NCBI GenBank assembly: GCA_902591665.1
Contig: CACJBO010000008.1
Span: 1-35,842 of the forward strand
Source of the DNA: an uncultured SAR86 cluster bacterium
GTDB lineage: Bacteria > Pseudomonadota > Gammaproteobacteria > Magnimaribacterales > D2472
Length of the DNA: 35,842 bases
Direction of reading: 5' to 3'
Shown: positions 23,639 through 32,635 of the stretch, in pieces
How positions within the stretch are numbered: position 1 is the first letter of the stretch
How the letters are laid out: each line of letters starts with the position of its first letter
Position numbers and translations under genes: made by a program
Notes under the pieces: model-generated
Seen by the model: only the letters and a program-made list of their open reading frames with translations
What the model was told of the DNA's origin: nothing
Databases searched by the model: none

Positions 23639-26506
23639 TTATATATTTTTAATTTCAAACCCTAAATCTTTTAGCTCTGTTTCATAATTTTGACCAGCTA
23701 TAGCAGAGCGCTTTGATTCATTGAATAAATATTTTTCTGAGACCATAGCGAGGTCAGCTAAACTACATTCTTTAACTTTTGATCTAAAGTTCAAACGTTC
23801 ATCCTGAGTTTTTTGATCTAATGAGCTCATAAAATCGCTCATGGCTTCGCCAAATGGAGATAATGGTTTGTCTATACTTGATATAACACCTAAAACCCCT
23901 TCTTCTAATTGCTCTTCTGTAATATTTTTAATTGACCACTCTCTAGATTTTTTAAATTCCTTAAATGTCTCTGTACATTTTGGATCTCTGTAGGAAAAGA
24001 ATTTAAAAACTTTGTTATTTGAGTCTTGAGATGCTCCAGCGCCATATGCACCGCCTTTTTCTCTAATAGCAGAATGAAGATATCCGTTCCTTAAAACTGT
24101 TCCGAGTACCGTTAGGGCAGGGGCATCTTCATGTTTATAATCAACAGTTGGAAAAGCTTCAGCACAAAAACATACCTGTGAACCAGTGATCCAACCAATA
24201 GGATTAGATTGAAGGGCAACAAGACCTTGATTTTTATAGTGATGAGTATTTTCTTTAATTGTAAAATCTAAGTTTAACTTTGCTTTGTCTAATGCTGATG
24301 CAGTGAACAAATGACTTGGTGTATTAGAAATTTTAGAATTTATAGATCTCAGCAATTCTAGATATTTTGCAAGCTCATCATCTTCGCCAATTAATTTTGA
24401 AAGATGATTGGTATTATGAATAAATCTTAATCCTGATGTAAGGTCATTAGTCGATGCAATATCACTTATTTGTGAAGCAGCATTACTCATAGAGAGAATA
24501 TGACCATTTTGAATAACTGATTTTTCATTATCAGATGAGATGAATTCTAGAAGCTCTTCAATTCTCTTAGTTTCATCAAAGCTTGATTCTTTGACAGTTC
24601 TTAATAATAGGTCTTGCATATAAGACTCATTGCCTTCTAAGCTCTTTGAGCTAACTTTTAGTGCCAGTTTAAAAGTATCATCACTTTTATTAGGTATAGT
24701 TATAAATGAAGCTGAAATTCCCCCAGTGATCGATGATTGATATTTTTGAATATCTTCATATCCGTCTTTGCCAAGGCCGATATCAGTTAATGTATTTGAA
24801 AACAAACTAGCAATCTTTAATTCATTTTCATCAAGAGCATCGCAAGGAAAAATCATTGAATGATAAACAATGCCATTAGTACCACTTTTATAGAAGTAAT
24901 CTGTAGATTTATCCTTTGCAAAAGCTATTGGAGATGCATAGTTTCTTGTTTTAGGGATATCTTCTTTTGTGACTTTTGGTAAAACCTCTGGATCATCAAT
25001 AGAATTTTGTCTTTTTTCTAAGTCATTAGCTAGCTTTATAAGCTTTTCTTTATCATCTGATGAAAAGTTTTTTGTAATTTCAAAAACTTTATTTTGAATT
25101 TTTTCTTCATTTTTTTTATTTAACTCAGTATCAGGAATCAGTGAATAGGTTAACCTATGATTATTTTTAATTAGACTTCTATCAATAAGATTCTCGATAT
25201 AATTCTCTGTTTTAAGGTTATTTTTTATCGTATTAAAAGCGCTGTCTAAATCTAATACATTTAATGGATTATCATTATGAATACAGGCTGGCAAGCAAGT
25301 TAACATAATTTGTAAACCGAATGGCATACCAGAGCCAGTAATTTCTCTTTGTCTAATTTCTAGTTGATGAAGAGAGGAATCTATTAGATCTTTGGGTACC
25401 CCATCTTCTACAAGTTTAGTGAGACAATCCATTATGAGCTTCTCAACTTCTTTGGATTTATTAGAATCAACACCTTCTAACCCGGCAGCAAATACAAGCT
25501 CCTTTTGATCAGCTTCAAGGCCTGTTAAAGGCGAAGGGGATTTACCCAACTTTGTACTTTCTAAAACCTTTCTAAGAGGAGAGGCAGAGTTATCTAAAAG
25601 GATATTAGACATTAAATATGTTTCAAGTAACTGAACGGGGTTATGGCTTTCATTTAAAAGCCAACTTAAAACAATATGATGATTATTTTCATCTCCTGGT
25701 TGAGGATTATAAAAATCTGAAACAACTTTTGGTGATTCTAATTTAACTTCATTTTTAACAGCTACAACTTCATCTGAGGGTGAAAAATTATCTAAAACAT
25801 TTTCTTTAATGAATGACTGTATTTCTAGCGGATCTATATTGCCAAATGTAAAGAAGGTAGCATTTGATGGATGATAATGTTTTTGATGAAAATTCACTAA
25901 ATCTTCATGCGAGAGATCTATTATGTTTTCTGGATCACCACCACTATTATGCTTATAAGTCGAAGAAGAGTATAAGTGTTTAGACATTCCATGCCATAAC
26001 TGGCTTGTAATTGAGCTCATAGCTCCTTTCATTTCATTATAAACAACACCTTTAATTTCAATTTCACTTTCTGGATTATTTTTTTCCTGAAACTCTAACC
26101 TGTGACCTTCTTGAGCAAAATCAAGACTGTCTAAATTTGGAAAAAAAGCTGAGTCAAGATATACACCTAAAAGATTGTTAAAATCTTTTTTATTCAGGGT
26201 CGCAAATGGATAAGCAGTCCAATCACTAGAGGTGAAAGCATTCATAAATGTGTTAAGAGATCTTCTAATCATCATAAAGAATGGATCTCTTACTGGATAT
26301 TTTTTGGAACCACATAATGCTGTATGTTCTAAAATATGGGCCACGCCAGTAGAATCTTCAGGAATAGTTCTAAAAGCAACCATGAATACTTTTTCATTGC
26401 TATCGCTCTCTAAGTGTATGTGCTTGCAATTAAATTCTGATTCGTTATATATTTGAGCATTGACATCCAGCAAAGGAATATTTTTTTGTTCTTGAAGGTT
26501 AAACAT
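23639..26506 (-). CDS. M16C zinc metallopeptidase (PreP/Cym1-like)
   Basis: A 955-residue insulinase-family peptidase. The inverted zinc motif is H57-I-L-E60-H61 in VAHILEHTALCGSKKYPVRDPFFMM; the distal zinc Glu lies in YNEMKGAMSS (near residue 158). The order of an active N-terminal half, helical linker and inactive C-terminal half (GGAYGAGASQDSNN near 835) fits the M16C presequence-protease group, as does the length. Such enzymes degrade short unfolded peptides in a closed chamber. No signal peptide is seen, so it is probably cytoplasmic. It converges with the lipoprotein gene with a 2-base gap and is divergent from the next gene with only 21 bases between start codons. Confidence 0.92.
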   Translation of the reverse strand: MFNLQEQKNIPLLDVNAQIYNESEFNCKHIHLESDSNEKVFMVAFRTIPEDSTGVAHILEHTALCGSKKYPVRDPFFMMIRRSLNTFMNAFTSSDWTAYPFATLNKKDFNNLLGVYLDSAFFPNLDSLDFAQEGHRLEFQEKNNPESEIEIKGVVYNEMKGAMSSITSQLWHGMSKHLYSSSTYKHNSGGDPENIIDLSHEDLVNFHQKHYHPSNATFFTFGNIDPLEIQSFIKENVLDNFSPSDEVVAVKNEVKLESPKVVSDFYNPQPGDENNHHIVLSWLLNESHNPVQLLETYLMSNILLDNSASPLRKVLESTKLGKSPSPLTGLEADQKELVFAAGLEGVDSNKSKEVEKLIMDCLTKLVEDGVPKDLIDSSLHQLEIRQREITGSGMPFGLQIMLTCLPACIHNDNPLNVLDLDSAFNTIKNNLKTENYIENLIDRSLIKNNHRLTYSLIPDTELNKKNEEKIQNKVFEITKNFSSDDKEKLIKLANDLEKRQNSIDDPEVLPKVTKEDIPKTRNYASPIAFAKDKSTDYFYKSGTNGIVYHSMIFPCDALDENELKIASLFSNTLTDIGLGKDGYEDIQKYQSSITGGISASFITIPNKSDDTFKLALKVSSKSLEGNESYMQDLLLRTVKESSFDETKRIEELLEFISSDNEKSVIQNGHILSMSNAASQISDIASTNDLTSGLRFIHNTNHLSKLIGEDDELAKYLELLRSINSKISNTPSHLFTASALDKAKLNLDFTIKENTHHYKNQGLVALQSNPIGWITGSQVCFCAEAFPTVDYKHEDAPALTVLGTVLRNGYLHSAIREKGGAYGAGASQDSNNKVFKFFSYRDPKCTETFKEFKKSREWSIKNITEEQLEEGVLGVISSIDKPLSPFGEAMSDFMSSLDQKTQDERLNFRSKVKECSLADLAMVSEKYLFNESKRSAIAGQNYETELKDLGFEIKNI

Positions 26507-26521
26507 AATAAAATCTATAAT
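26492..26521 (+). promoter_or_regulatory. Promoter of the DUF4136-like lipoprotein gene
   Basis: TTGAAG (26492-26497), an 18-base spacer and a perfect TATAAT (26516-26521) precede the ATG at 26528 by 7 bases. The -35 lies inside the start of the divergent peptidase gene. No ribosome-binding site is present between the -10 and the ATG, so the mRNA is predicted to be leaderless. Confidence 0.6.
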
Positions 26522-26527
26522 AAATTT

Positions 26528-27040
26528 ATGAAAAAAATAACTACATTAATCACTCTACTGATACTGGTAGGTTGTAACAGTATGCAAACTAACATTGAAG
26601 TTGACTCAGTCGATACTTTCAACTTAGACAATTATAGCGATTTTTCTATAAAGATAAATGAATCAAGCATTAGTGCAGAAATAAATCCAATTGATCTTGA
26701 AAGATTTAAAGATAATTTGAAAACTTCTTTAATAGAAACTGGATTATCTTATTCTGAAAGTTCAGACCTAACTTTTGAGATTATTATTACTACAAAAGAT
26801 AAAGTTCAGACAGATAGAATGAATCATTATTACACTAGATATTACTGGGATAATTACTACTTCCGTGATGATATTAGAACAATAACTGAAAATATCTTAA
26901 GAGTTAATTTAAAAGACAATACTGAAGATAAAACCTTATGGACAGTAGTAACCGTTTGGAGAAATGGATCATCAAAAGCACCAACTTCTGAAGATGGATC
27001 AAATATAATTGTTGATGAAATTATGATTAGTTTTTTATAG
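26528..27040 (+). CDS. DUF4136-like lipoprotein
   Basis: A 170-residue predicted lipoprotein with signal MKKITTLITLLILVGC; the lipobox Cys is residue 16. The remainder resembles DUF4136 proteins: an early FNLDNYSDFSIK strand, alternating strands and helices, a Tyr-rich segment HYYTRYYWDNYYF near residue 98, and a late TLWTVVTVWR strand. The function of the family is not known to me. The reading frame is open further upstream to 26453, but the signal peptide begins exactly at 26528, so that start is chosen. It precedes the alkyl-sulfatase-like gene by 19 bases. Confidence 0.75.
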   Translation: MKKITTLITLLILVGCNSMQTNIEVDSVDTFNLDNYSDFSIKINESSISAEINPIDLERFKDNLKTSLIETGLSYSESSDLTFEIIITTKDKVQTDRMNHYYTRYYWDNYYFRDDIRTITENILRVNLKDNTEDKTLWTVVTVWRNGSSKAPTSEDGSNIIVDEIMISFL

Positions 27041-27059
27041 TATTAAAGAGCAAATATAA

Positions 27060-28787
27060 TTGAAATCGAATCTTAATAAAAATTATCTTTTAAGCCTTTT
27101 TGTTTTAGTTATATTTTTTTCATGTAAGCCCGAAGAAGATAATCTTGATATTCCAAAAACTTCCTCAGTCGAAAAACTGATAGAACACTCTAAAGAGTTT
27201 GAGCAAGATATTTTGACATATGAAACGCCTGGTGGAAAAGTTCATTTTGCAATAGGTTTTGGTATTGCTAATTCAATAATGGTTGAGGGAGACGAAGGAA
27301 ATATTATCATTGATGCCTCAGATAGCACTTATGAAGCATCAGAAATTTATAAGAGATTCAAGAGGCTTAATGATAATCCAATTACTGCAATAATTTATAC
27401 CCATAATCATGGCGATCATACTTTTGGAGCCGCTCATTATTTAACAACACAAAAAGACAGACCTTTGGTTATAGCTCATGAATCAACTGACTATTACATG
27501 CAAAGGATTTTGGGGATAATAAATCCAATTATTAGTGTTAGGAGCACAAGAATGTTTGGCACAGCATTGCCAGAAGATGAAGTTATAAATGTTGGTATTG
27601 GCAAGAGTTTAAATGTTTCTAAATCTCCATTTGGATACATCAAACCAGATACAACCTTCAAAGAAGAATTAAATATAAAAATTTCTGGTATTAATATTGA
27701 GCTTTATCATGCTCCTGGTGAAACAAACGATCAATTATATGTTTGGCTGCCAGAGCATAGATCTTTGATGCCAGGAGATAATATTTATAAAACATTTCCA
27801 AACCTTTATACAATTAGAGGAACAACTCACAGAGACGTTATAGGCTGGGTTTCCAGCCTAGACAAGATGCGATCTCACGAACCAGAATATATATTCCCAA
27901 GTCATACAAAGCCAATCATAGGCTCTGAAGAGGCTATGGAAGCATTAACTATTTATAGAGATGCAATTCAATATGTTCACGACCAAACAATTCGACTAAT
28001 GAATGAAGGTTACTATCCTGATCAGATTGTTGAAATGGTAGAATTACCAGACTCTATAAAAAGCTCACCTTATTTATCAGAATTTTATGGTACTGTTAGG
28101 TGGTCAGTTAAAAGCATTTTTAACGGATACTTAGGTTGGTTTAATGGAAATCCTGCTGACCTTGATCCTCTATCACGAAAAGAAGAGGCTCAAAAGTTTG
28201 CTAAATTAGTCGGTGGTGAAGCATTTTTACTGAATGCATTGGAAGAATCTGTTCTTGATGAAGATATGCAATGGGCACTTGAATTAAGTGATAAGCTCAT
28301 AGCCTTAGATTTTGAGGTAGACAAGGTAAACAATCTTAGACAAAAAGCTCTACTTTATATTGGCCTTCGTGCATCCAATCCAAATAAAAGAAACTACCTT
28401 CTTTCATCGGCTATGGAATTAAACGATGATTTTGATGGTTATCCAATTGCAGAAAGAACAGAAGAGGGCGTAAGAGAAATTTCAATTGATACTATTTTTA
28501 GCATTTTATCTGTTAGGTTAAATCCTGAGAGAGTCATTAATCAAAATATTAAAGCATGTTTCTTATTCTCATCTGGCTTAACAAGAGCCATTACAATAAG
28601 AAATCAAGTTGCCTCAGTTTCAGCCAATGTTGATTTACCTTGTGACATTACAGTTAAAACTTCTGAACTTAATTTTAAAATGGCATTATCAGGTTTATTA
28701 AATCCTGTCATGGCTATAGCTTCAGGAGATATCATCGTTGATGGTGGTAATACAAATTTTTTAAAGTTTCTATCTTATTTTAGATAA
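27060..28787 (+). CDS. Alkyl-sulfatase-like MBL-fold lipoprotein
   Basis: A 575-residue enzyme resembling SdsA1/BDS1 alkyl sulfatases, which release sulfate from alkyl sulfate esters. A lipoprotein signal (SLFVLVIFFSC, Cys about residue 22) precedes a metallo-beta-lactamase domain with THNHGDHTFGA (near 117-127), a HAPGETNDQ loop and MPGDN. A dimerisation domain follows (GYLGWFNGNPADLDPLSRKEEA near 358-380). The C-terminal SCP2-like domain (about 455-575) would bind the alkyl chain. The family's usual THSHxDHxGG is THNHGDHTFG here. Translation starts at TTG 27060, after an AAAGAG site; the signal peptide supports it. Anchoring in the cell envelope suggests use of exogenous substrates. The exact substrate is inferred only from family. 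Confidence 0.88.
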   Translation: MKSNLNKNYLLSLFVLVIFFSCKPEEDNLDIPKTSSVEKLIEHSKEFEQDILTYETPGGKVHFAIGFGIANSIMVEGDEGNIIIDASDSTYEASEIYKRFKRLNDNPITAIIYTHNHGDHTFGAAHYLTTQKDRPLVIAHESTDYYMQRILGIINPIISVRSTRMFGTALPEDEVINVGIGKSLNVSKSPFGYIKPDTTFKEELNIKISGINIELYHAPGETNDQLYVWLPEHRSLMPGDNIYKTFPNLYTIRGTTHRDVIGWVSSLDKMRSHEPEYIFPSHTKPIIGSEEAMEALTIYRDAIQYVHDQTIRLMNEGYYPDQIVEMVELPDSIKSSPYLSEFYGTVRWSVKSIFNGYLGWFNGNPADLDPLSRKEEAQKFAKLVGGEAFLLNALEESVLDEDMQWALELSDKLIALDFEVDKVNNLRQKALLYIGLRASNPNKRNYLLSSAMELNDDFDGYPIAERTEEGVREISIDTIFSILSVRLNPERVINQNIKACFLFSSGLTRAITIRNQVASVSANVDLPCDITVKTSELNFKMALSGLLNPVMAIASGDIIVDGGNTNFLKFLSYFR

Positions 28788-28833
28788 TCTATGTATCAAT
28801 ACGCTTAAAAAAGTTCTATATTAGCCTCATCTT

Positions 28834-28839
28834 TATAAT
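28834..28839 (+). promoter_or_regulatory. -10 box of the PrsW-like gene
   Basis: A perfect TATAAT ends 10 bases before the ATG at 28849. The RNA would start about 0-3 bases before the start codon, and no Shine-Dalgarno is visible. No convincing -35 box is seen. Confidence 0.45.
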
Positions 28840-28848
28840 ACTTTAATT

Positions 28849-29520
28849 ATGTTGTATCTTTGGATTTTAGCTTTAGCTCCTCCTTTTCTTATCTTATATT
28901 ATTTTATTAAATCGGATAAATTTACAGAACCAAGTTCATTAATCATCAAGACATTTTTACTAGGTCTTTTAATTTGTATTCCAGCGGGAGAATTAAATTA
29001 TTATTTAATATGGTTGCCTGAAGCAAATACAGGTATTGATTTATCTTTTTTAGCAGGAGTAACTGAGGAGACTTTAAAATTTTTAGCTCTATATTTTTAT
29101 ATTAGAAAGAAAACTGATTTTAATGAGCCAATGGATGCCATTGTCTATGGAACATTAATATCATTAGGCTTTGCCTCACTTGAAAATATTGAATATATTT
29201 TATCTGGTGAGTCTATTGAAGAGTCTTATATTATTGGAATCTTAAGGGCATTTACTGCAATTCCTATGCATGCTATGGCTGGTGTCATTATGGGATATTA
29301 TTTTGCTTCATATGTTTTTTTAGCAAAAAGAAAAGATTTGTTAAAGGCATTATTGGTGCCTATGACTTTTCATGCTTTTTATAACTTTTTGGCAGGACTA
29401 TCTTTAATTCTAATGTTTATTTTTTTAGTAATTATTATTCGTTATGGACTAACCCTTCATAAAGAACATCTTTTAATGCAAAAAGCTAAAGATTTTGAGG
29501 AAGAGTCAAAATCAGTATAG
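28849..29520 (+). CDS. PrsW-family intramembrane protease-like protein
   Basis: A 223-residue protein with about seven membrane helices. Three family motifs are seen in membrane context: the EExxK form in GVTEETLKFLALYF (near 74-82), an SLGFASLENIEYIL segment with ExxxxxN-like spacing (near 105-118), and TAIPMHAMAGVIMGYY with a membrane His (near 142). PrsW in Bacillus cleaves an anti-sigma factor, and CPBP/PrsW members are putative metal or glutamate intramembrane proteases. No anti-sigma gene is adjacent, so the target is unknown. A TATAAT lies close before the ATG. Confidence 0.85.
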   Translation: MLYLWILALAPPFLILYYFIKSDKFTEPSSLIIKTFLLGLLICIPAGELNYYLIWLPEANTGIDLSFLAGVTEETLKFLALYFYIRKKTDFNEPMDAIVYGTLISLGFASLENIEYILSGESIEESYIIGILRAFTAIPMHAMAGVIMGYYFASYVFLAKRKDLLKALLVPMTFHAFYNFLAGLSLILMFIFLVIIIRYGLTLHKEHLLMQKAKDFEEESKSV

Positions 29521-29566
29521 GGCTGTTATATTTTACAACGACTTAATAGAGTTAGAAGTTTAAGAT

Positions 29567-30022
29567 TTACCATCTGAATTTATCAAAGTTTTCAGGGTTT
29601 GCCCATCCTTCTGAATTGTTCCAAGATCTTTTATTGTTATAGGTCTTAAGGTTATATGAAAAACATAGCAACTTATTGGAGCTATCCTCAAGTTCAACTT
29701 GAAACCCAAGTTTAATCATATTGGATTCTTTGATGCCATCTTTAGGACGAGAAAAAATTATAATTTTTTGACTTAAAAGATTCTTAATTGTTCCTATCTG
29801 ACTTTGAGATAAATCTATATCATCCAAAACAATGAATAAATCAACTGGATCTTTTATATACTCAAAATCTGGATCAATGCTTAGATGAGCTATGCCAGAA
29901 TCTTCAAATTTTTTTACAAGCTTTGAGATGTCCTGCTTTGTTACAATTTGAAGGTTTTTACATTCTTCATTATTAAGGGTGTCTAATATAAATTGATTTA
30001 ATATTTTTTCCCTTTGTTTCAT
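29567..30022 (-). CDS. Small conserved protein, possibly DUF6231-like
   Basis: A 151-residue soluble protein. A central alternating strand-helix pattern (DLFIVLDDIDLSQSQIGTIKNLLSQKIIIFSRP) suggests an alpha/beta fold. The C-terminus ends in an aromatic tail (RSWNNSEGWANPENFDKFRW). That WxNPExxDKxRW ending reminds me of gammaproteobacterial DUF6231 proteins, but I cannot confirm it. No catalytic motif is visible. The start ATG overlaps the mdh stop, so it is probably translated with mdh. Function unknown. Confidence 0.7.
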   Translation of the reverse strand: MKQREKILNQFILDTLNNEECKNLQIVTKQDISKLVKKFEDSGIAHLSIDPDFEYIKDPVDLFIVLDDIDLSQSQIGTIKNLLSQKIIIFSRPKDGIKESNMIKLGFQVELEDSSNKLLCFSYNLKTYNNKRSWNNSEGWANPENFDKFRW

Positions 30023-31017
30023 TTAAGTAAATGTTTTACTGCCTCTCTTTCAGATTCTAACTCATCTATTGATATTTGAAACTTTTGCTTTGCAAATTCT
30101 GACATCACTAGATCTCTTTTAATCTCTATTGTGCCGTCAGGTAGGGTAAAGAGAGGGTATCCACACATCAAACCCTCAGGAACACCGTAAGCTCCATCGC
30201 TTGCTACAGCAGCACTAAATGAATCGTTTTCATCAGTTGGATTTTCACATGCAACAATTGTATCTAGAGCCGCTTTTGCAGCAGATGTTGCTGATGAAGC
30301 CCCTCTAGAGTCAATTACAGCCTTGCCTCTTTGTTGAACAGTTGGAAGAAAAGAATTTTCAACCCACTCCATATCACTTATAACTTCACTACCAGGTCTT
30401 CCATCAATAAGAACATTTTCAACATCTGGATACATCGTAGGACTATGATTACCCCAGATAATCATATTTTTAACGTTATCAATATTTGTTCCAGTTTTTT
30501 TGCTGACCACAGACTTGGCCCTGCTTGAATCAAGCATTGTCATAGCCATCCATAGTTGAGAATCCTTATTAGCTGCATTTTTACCTATAAGTGCATTTGT
30601 ATTAGCAGGGTTTCCTACAACAAGAATTTTCGCATTGTCTTTACCGTATTTACCAATGGCCTCTCCTTGATTAACAAAGATTCCACCGTTAATTTTTAAT
30701 AAATCTGATCTTTCTTCAATTTTTTTTCCTTCATATATAATTCCTCTTGGAATGCTGCCAACAAGAAGGAACCAATCTGCATCATGAGATGCTTCTTCAA
30801 AATTATCTGTATATTTGACCTGACCCATATTTGGAAAATATGAATCTTCAAGCTCCATAATTAAACCTTCAAGCTTATTAACAACTTGAGGAATTTCAAC
30901 AAGGTATAAATCAACTATCCTGTCACCAAATGTTCTTCCATCAACTAATCTTGGAATAAGAGAGTAGGCTATTTGTCCTGCTGCTCCGGTTACCACAACT
31001 TTAACTCTTGAACTCAT
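30019..31017 (-). CDS. mdh: Malate dehydrogenase
   Basis: A 332-residue NAD-dependent malate dehydrogenase of the TCA cycle, of the group related to cytosolic eukaryotic MDH. The Rossmann start VVVTGAAGQIAYSLIPRL (about 6-23) carries GxxGxxxxS. NPANTNA near residue 136 and the catalytic His in IIWGNHSPTMYPD (near 188-200) are clear. It lies between two minus-strand genes: alkB upstream at 23 bases and a small conserved gene downstream that overlaps by 4 bases. A Shine-Dalgarno AAAGGG precedes the ATG. Confidence 0.96.
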   Translation of the reverse strand: MSSRVKVVVTGAAGQIAYSLIPRLVDGRTFGDRIVDLYLVEIPQVVNKLEGLIMELEDSYFPNMGQVKYTDNFEEASHDADWFLLVGSIPRGIIYEGKKIEERSDLLKINGGIFVNQGEAIGKYGKDNAKILVVGNPANTNALIGKNAANKDSQLWMAMTMLDSSRAKSVVSKKTGTNIDNVKNMIIWGNHSPTMYPDVENVLIDGRPGSEVISDMEWVENSFLPTVQQRGKAVIDSRGASSATSAAKAALDTIVACENPTDENDSFSAAVASDGAYGVPEGLMCGYPLFTLPDGTIEIKRDLVMSEFAKQKFQISIDELESEREAVKHLLK

Positions 31018-31040
31018 TTTTTTACCCTTTAATATGGAAT

Positions 31041-31634
31041 TTAATTCGTAATTATATTCCTAAAAGTTAGATTTATTCTTGGCTTTTTAATTTTTTTTGT
31101 TTTTTTTATTTCATGCTTCCAATATTCTTGTGTCTTACCATACATTAGCAATAGTTGACCGCTTGCTTGAGGAATAACTAAGTTTAATTTTTTATTTTTA
31201 TGCTTAAAATATATTTCTCTTGTTTCTCCAAGTGATAAAGATGCTATCACAGGATTTTTTCCAAGCTCCTTTTCGTCATCAGAATGAAGCCCCATTGAAT
31301 CATTTCCATCTCTATACAAATTAGCTAGAACAGAATTAAATTTAAAAGATGTAATATTCTCAATTTTTTCTTTAATTTCTAGTAGCAAGTTATTCCAGTT
31401 ATGTCTTTGAAGTTTTTTTCCGGAATATGTGTATTCAACTTCGTTGTCCGCATACCAGGCTTGAAGTCTTGGAATTTGATGAGTTTTACCAAAGATTGTT
31501 ATAAAACCTGTTTCCCAATCTAAATCATGCAGGCATGACTCAAACCATAAATCTTTTTTTTCTTCTAATCCTTTATCTTGATATAAGTCAATTTCTAAAT
31601 CTTCATATCCAGTTATTGCCTCTTTTTTAATCAA
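31041..31634 (-). CDS. AlkB-type 2-oxoglutarate/Fe(II) dioxygenase
   Basis: A 197-residue dioxygenase that probably removes alkyl groups from damaged DNA or RNA bases by oxidation. The iron ligands are visible as HSDDE (His and Asp, near 118-122) and the distal His in EYWKHEIKK (near 174). The 2-oxoglutarate Arg lies in the terminal RINLTFR. The NLYRDGNDSMGLHSD segment resembles the ALKBH2/3-type group more than E. coli AlkB. The start is TTG at 31634, preceded by AAGGAG, so the ribosome-binding site decides the start. It reads toward mdh. Confidence 0.9.
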   Translation of the reverse strand: MIKKEAITGYEDLEIDLYQDKGLEEKKDLWFESCLHDLDWETGFITIFGKTHQIPRLQAWYADNEVEYTYSGKKLQRHNWNNLLLEIKEKIENITSFKFNSVLANLYRDGNDSMGLHSDDEKELGKNPVIASLSLGETREIYFKHKNKKLNLVIPQASGQLLLMYGKTQEYWKHEIKKTKKIKKPRINLTFRNIITN

Positions 31635-31730
31635 GGATGCTCCTTTTTCAGTAATAGTAAATAAGACTAATTTTTATTAGAATAACTTTATCTTAAACGT
31701 ATAACGACTTCCAAAAAAGGGGTGAAATAA

Positions 31731-32633
31731 ATGAGTATTAGATTTGATGATCAGGTTGCAATCGTTACTGGTGCAGGTGGAGGATTAGGTAAAGAACATG
31801 CTTTAGGGCTTGCAAGAAGAGGAGCAAAGGTGGTTGTTAATGATCTTGGTGGAGGTGTTGATGGAAGTGGTGCTAGCGATGCCGCAAAGGCCGTTGTTGA
31901 CCAAATTATCTCTGAGGGTGGTGAAGCAATTGCTAATGGAGCCAGTGTCACTGATTTAGAAGCAGTTCAAGCTATGGTTCAAGAAGCTAAAGAAAAATGG
32001 GGAAGAATAGATATTCTTGTTAATAATGCCGGTATCTTGAGAGATAAAAGCTTTCATAAAGACACTATAGAAAGCTTTAACACAGTTATGGATGTTCATT
32101 TTCAAGGAACTTTGAATTGTACTCATACTGTTTACCCAATAATGCGGGAACAAGAATTTGGAAGAATTATTTTTACTAGTTCATCTAGCGGAGTTTTTGG
32201 TAATTTTGGTCAAGCAAATTATGGATCTGCAAAAATGGCAATGATTGGATTAATGAACACACTGAAATTAGAGGGACAAAAATATAATGTGTTCACTAAC
32301 TCTATTACTCCTGTAGCTTATACAAGAATGACGGAGGGCTTGATACCTGAAGATTTTGGTAAAAATATGCAGCCAGAGCATGTAACACCTGCTGTGCTAT
32401 ATCTTGCTAGTAAAGATGCTCCTAATGGAGTTGTTATGGCTGCTGGTGCTGGGGTTTTTGCTCGAATATTTATACATGAAACTATGGGTATTAATCTTGG
32501 TACTGGGGAGGATATGACCCCAGAGAATATAGCTGCAAACTGGGACAAGGTTTCAGACATGGACGATGCGAGGCCGCTACAAAACGGCGGTGAACAGACT
32601 CTAAAAATATTTGAATTAATTAATAAGGGCTAG
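31731..32633 (+). CDS. Short-chain dehydrogenase, 3-hydroxyacyl-CoA dehydrogenase-like
   Basis: A 300-residue SDR oxidoreductase. The cofactor motif TGAGGGLG (about 14-21), NNAG near 95 and the catalytic YGSAK (near 164-168) are present. VNDLGGGVDGSG after the second strand, together with the length and long C-terminal extension, is characteristic of the dehydrogenase part of type-2 multifunctional enzymes (HSD17B4-like), which act on 3-hydroxyacyl-CoA in beta-oxidation. The usual partner MaoC hydratase domain is not fused and is not adjacent. The ATG is preceded by GGGGTGA. It is followed after 2 bases by a GST-like gene. Confidence 0.88.
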   Translation: MSIRFDDQVAIVTGAGGGLGKEHALGLARRGAKVVVNDLGGGVDGSGASDAAKAVVDQIISEGGEAIANGASVTDLEAVQAMVQEAKEKWGRIDILVNNAGILRDKSFHKDTIESFNTVMDVHFQGTLNCTHTVYPIMREQEFGRIIFTSSSSGVFGNFGQANYGSAKMAMIGLMNTLKLEGQKYNVFTNSITPVAYTRMTEGLIPEDFGKNMQPEHVTPAVLYLASKDAPNGVVMAAGAGVFARIFIHETMGINLGTGEDMTPENIAANWDKVSDMDDARPLQNGGEQTLKIFELINKG

Positions 32634-32635
32634 CA

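Noticed and set aside
26453..26527. Upstream ATG at 26453 as the start of the lipoprotein gene
   Set aside because: It would overlap the divergent peptidase gene by 54 bases and place 25 residues before a clean lipoprotein signal peptide. The ATG at 26528 fits the promoter and the lipobox.
29521..29566. Terminator between the PrsW-like gene and the convergent small gene
   Set aside because: Only weak pairings (CTTAA/TTAAG with a 13-base loop) are visible.
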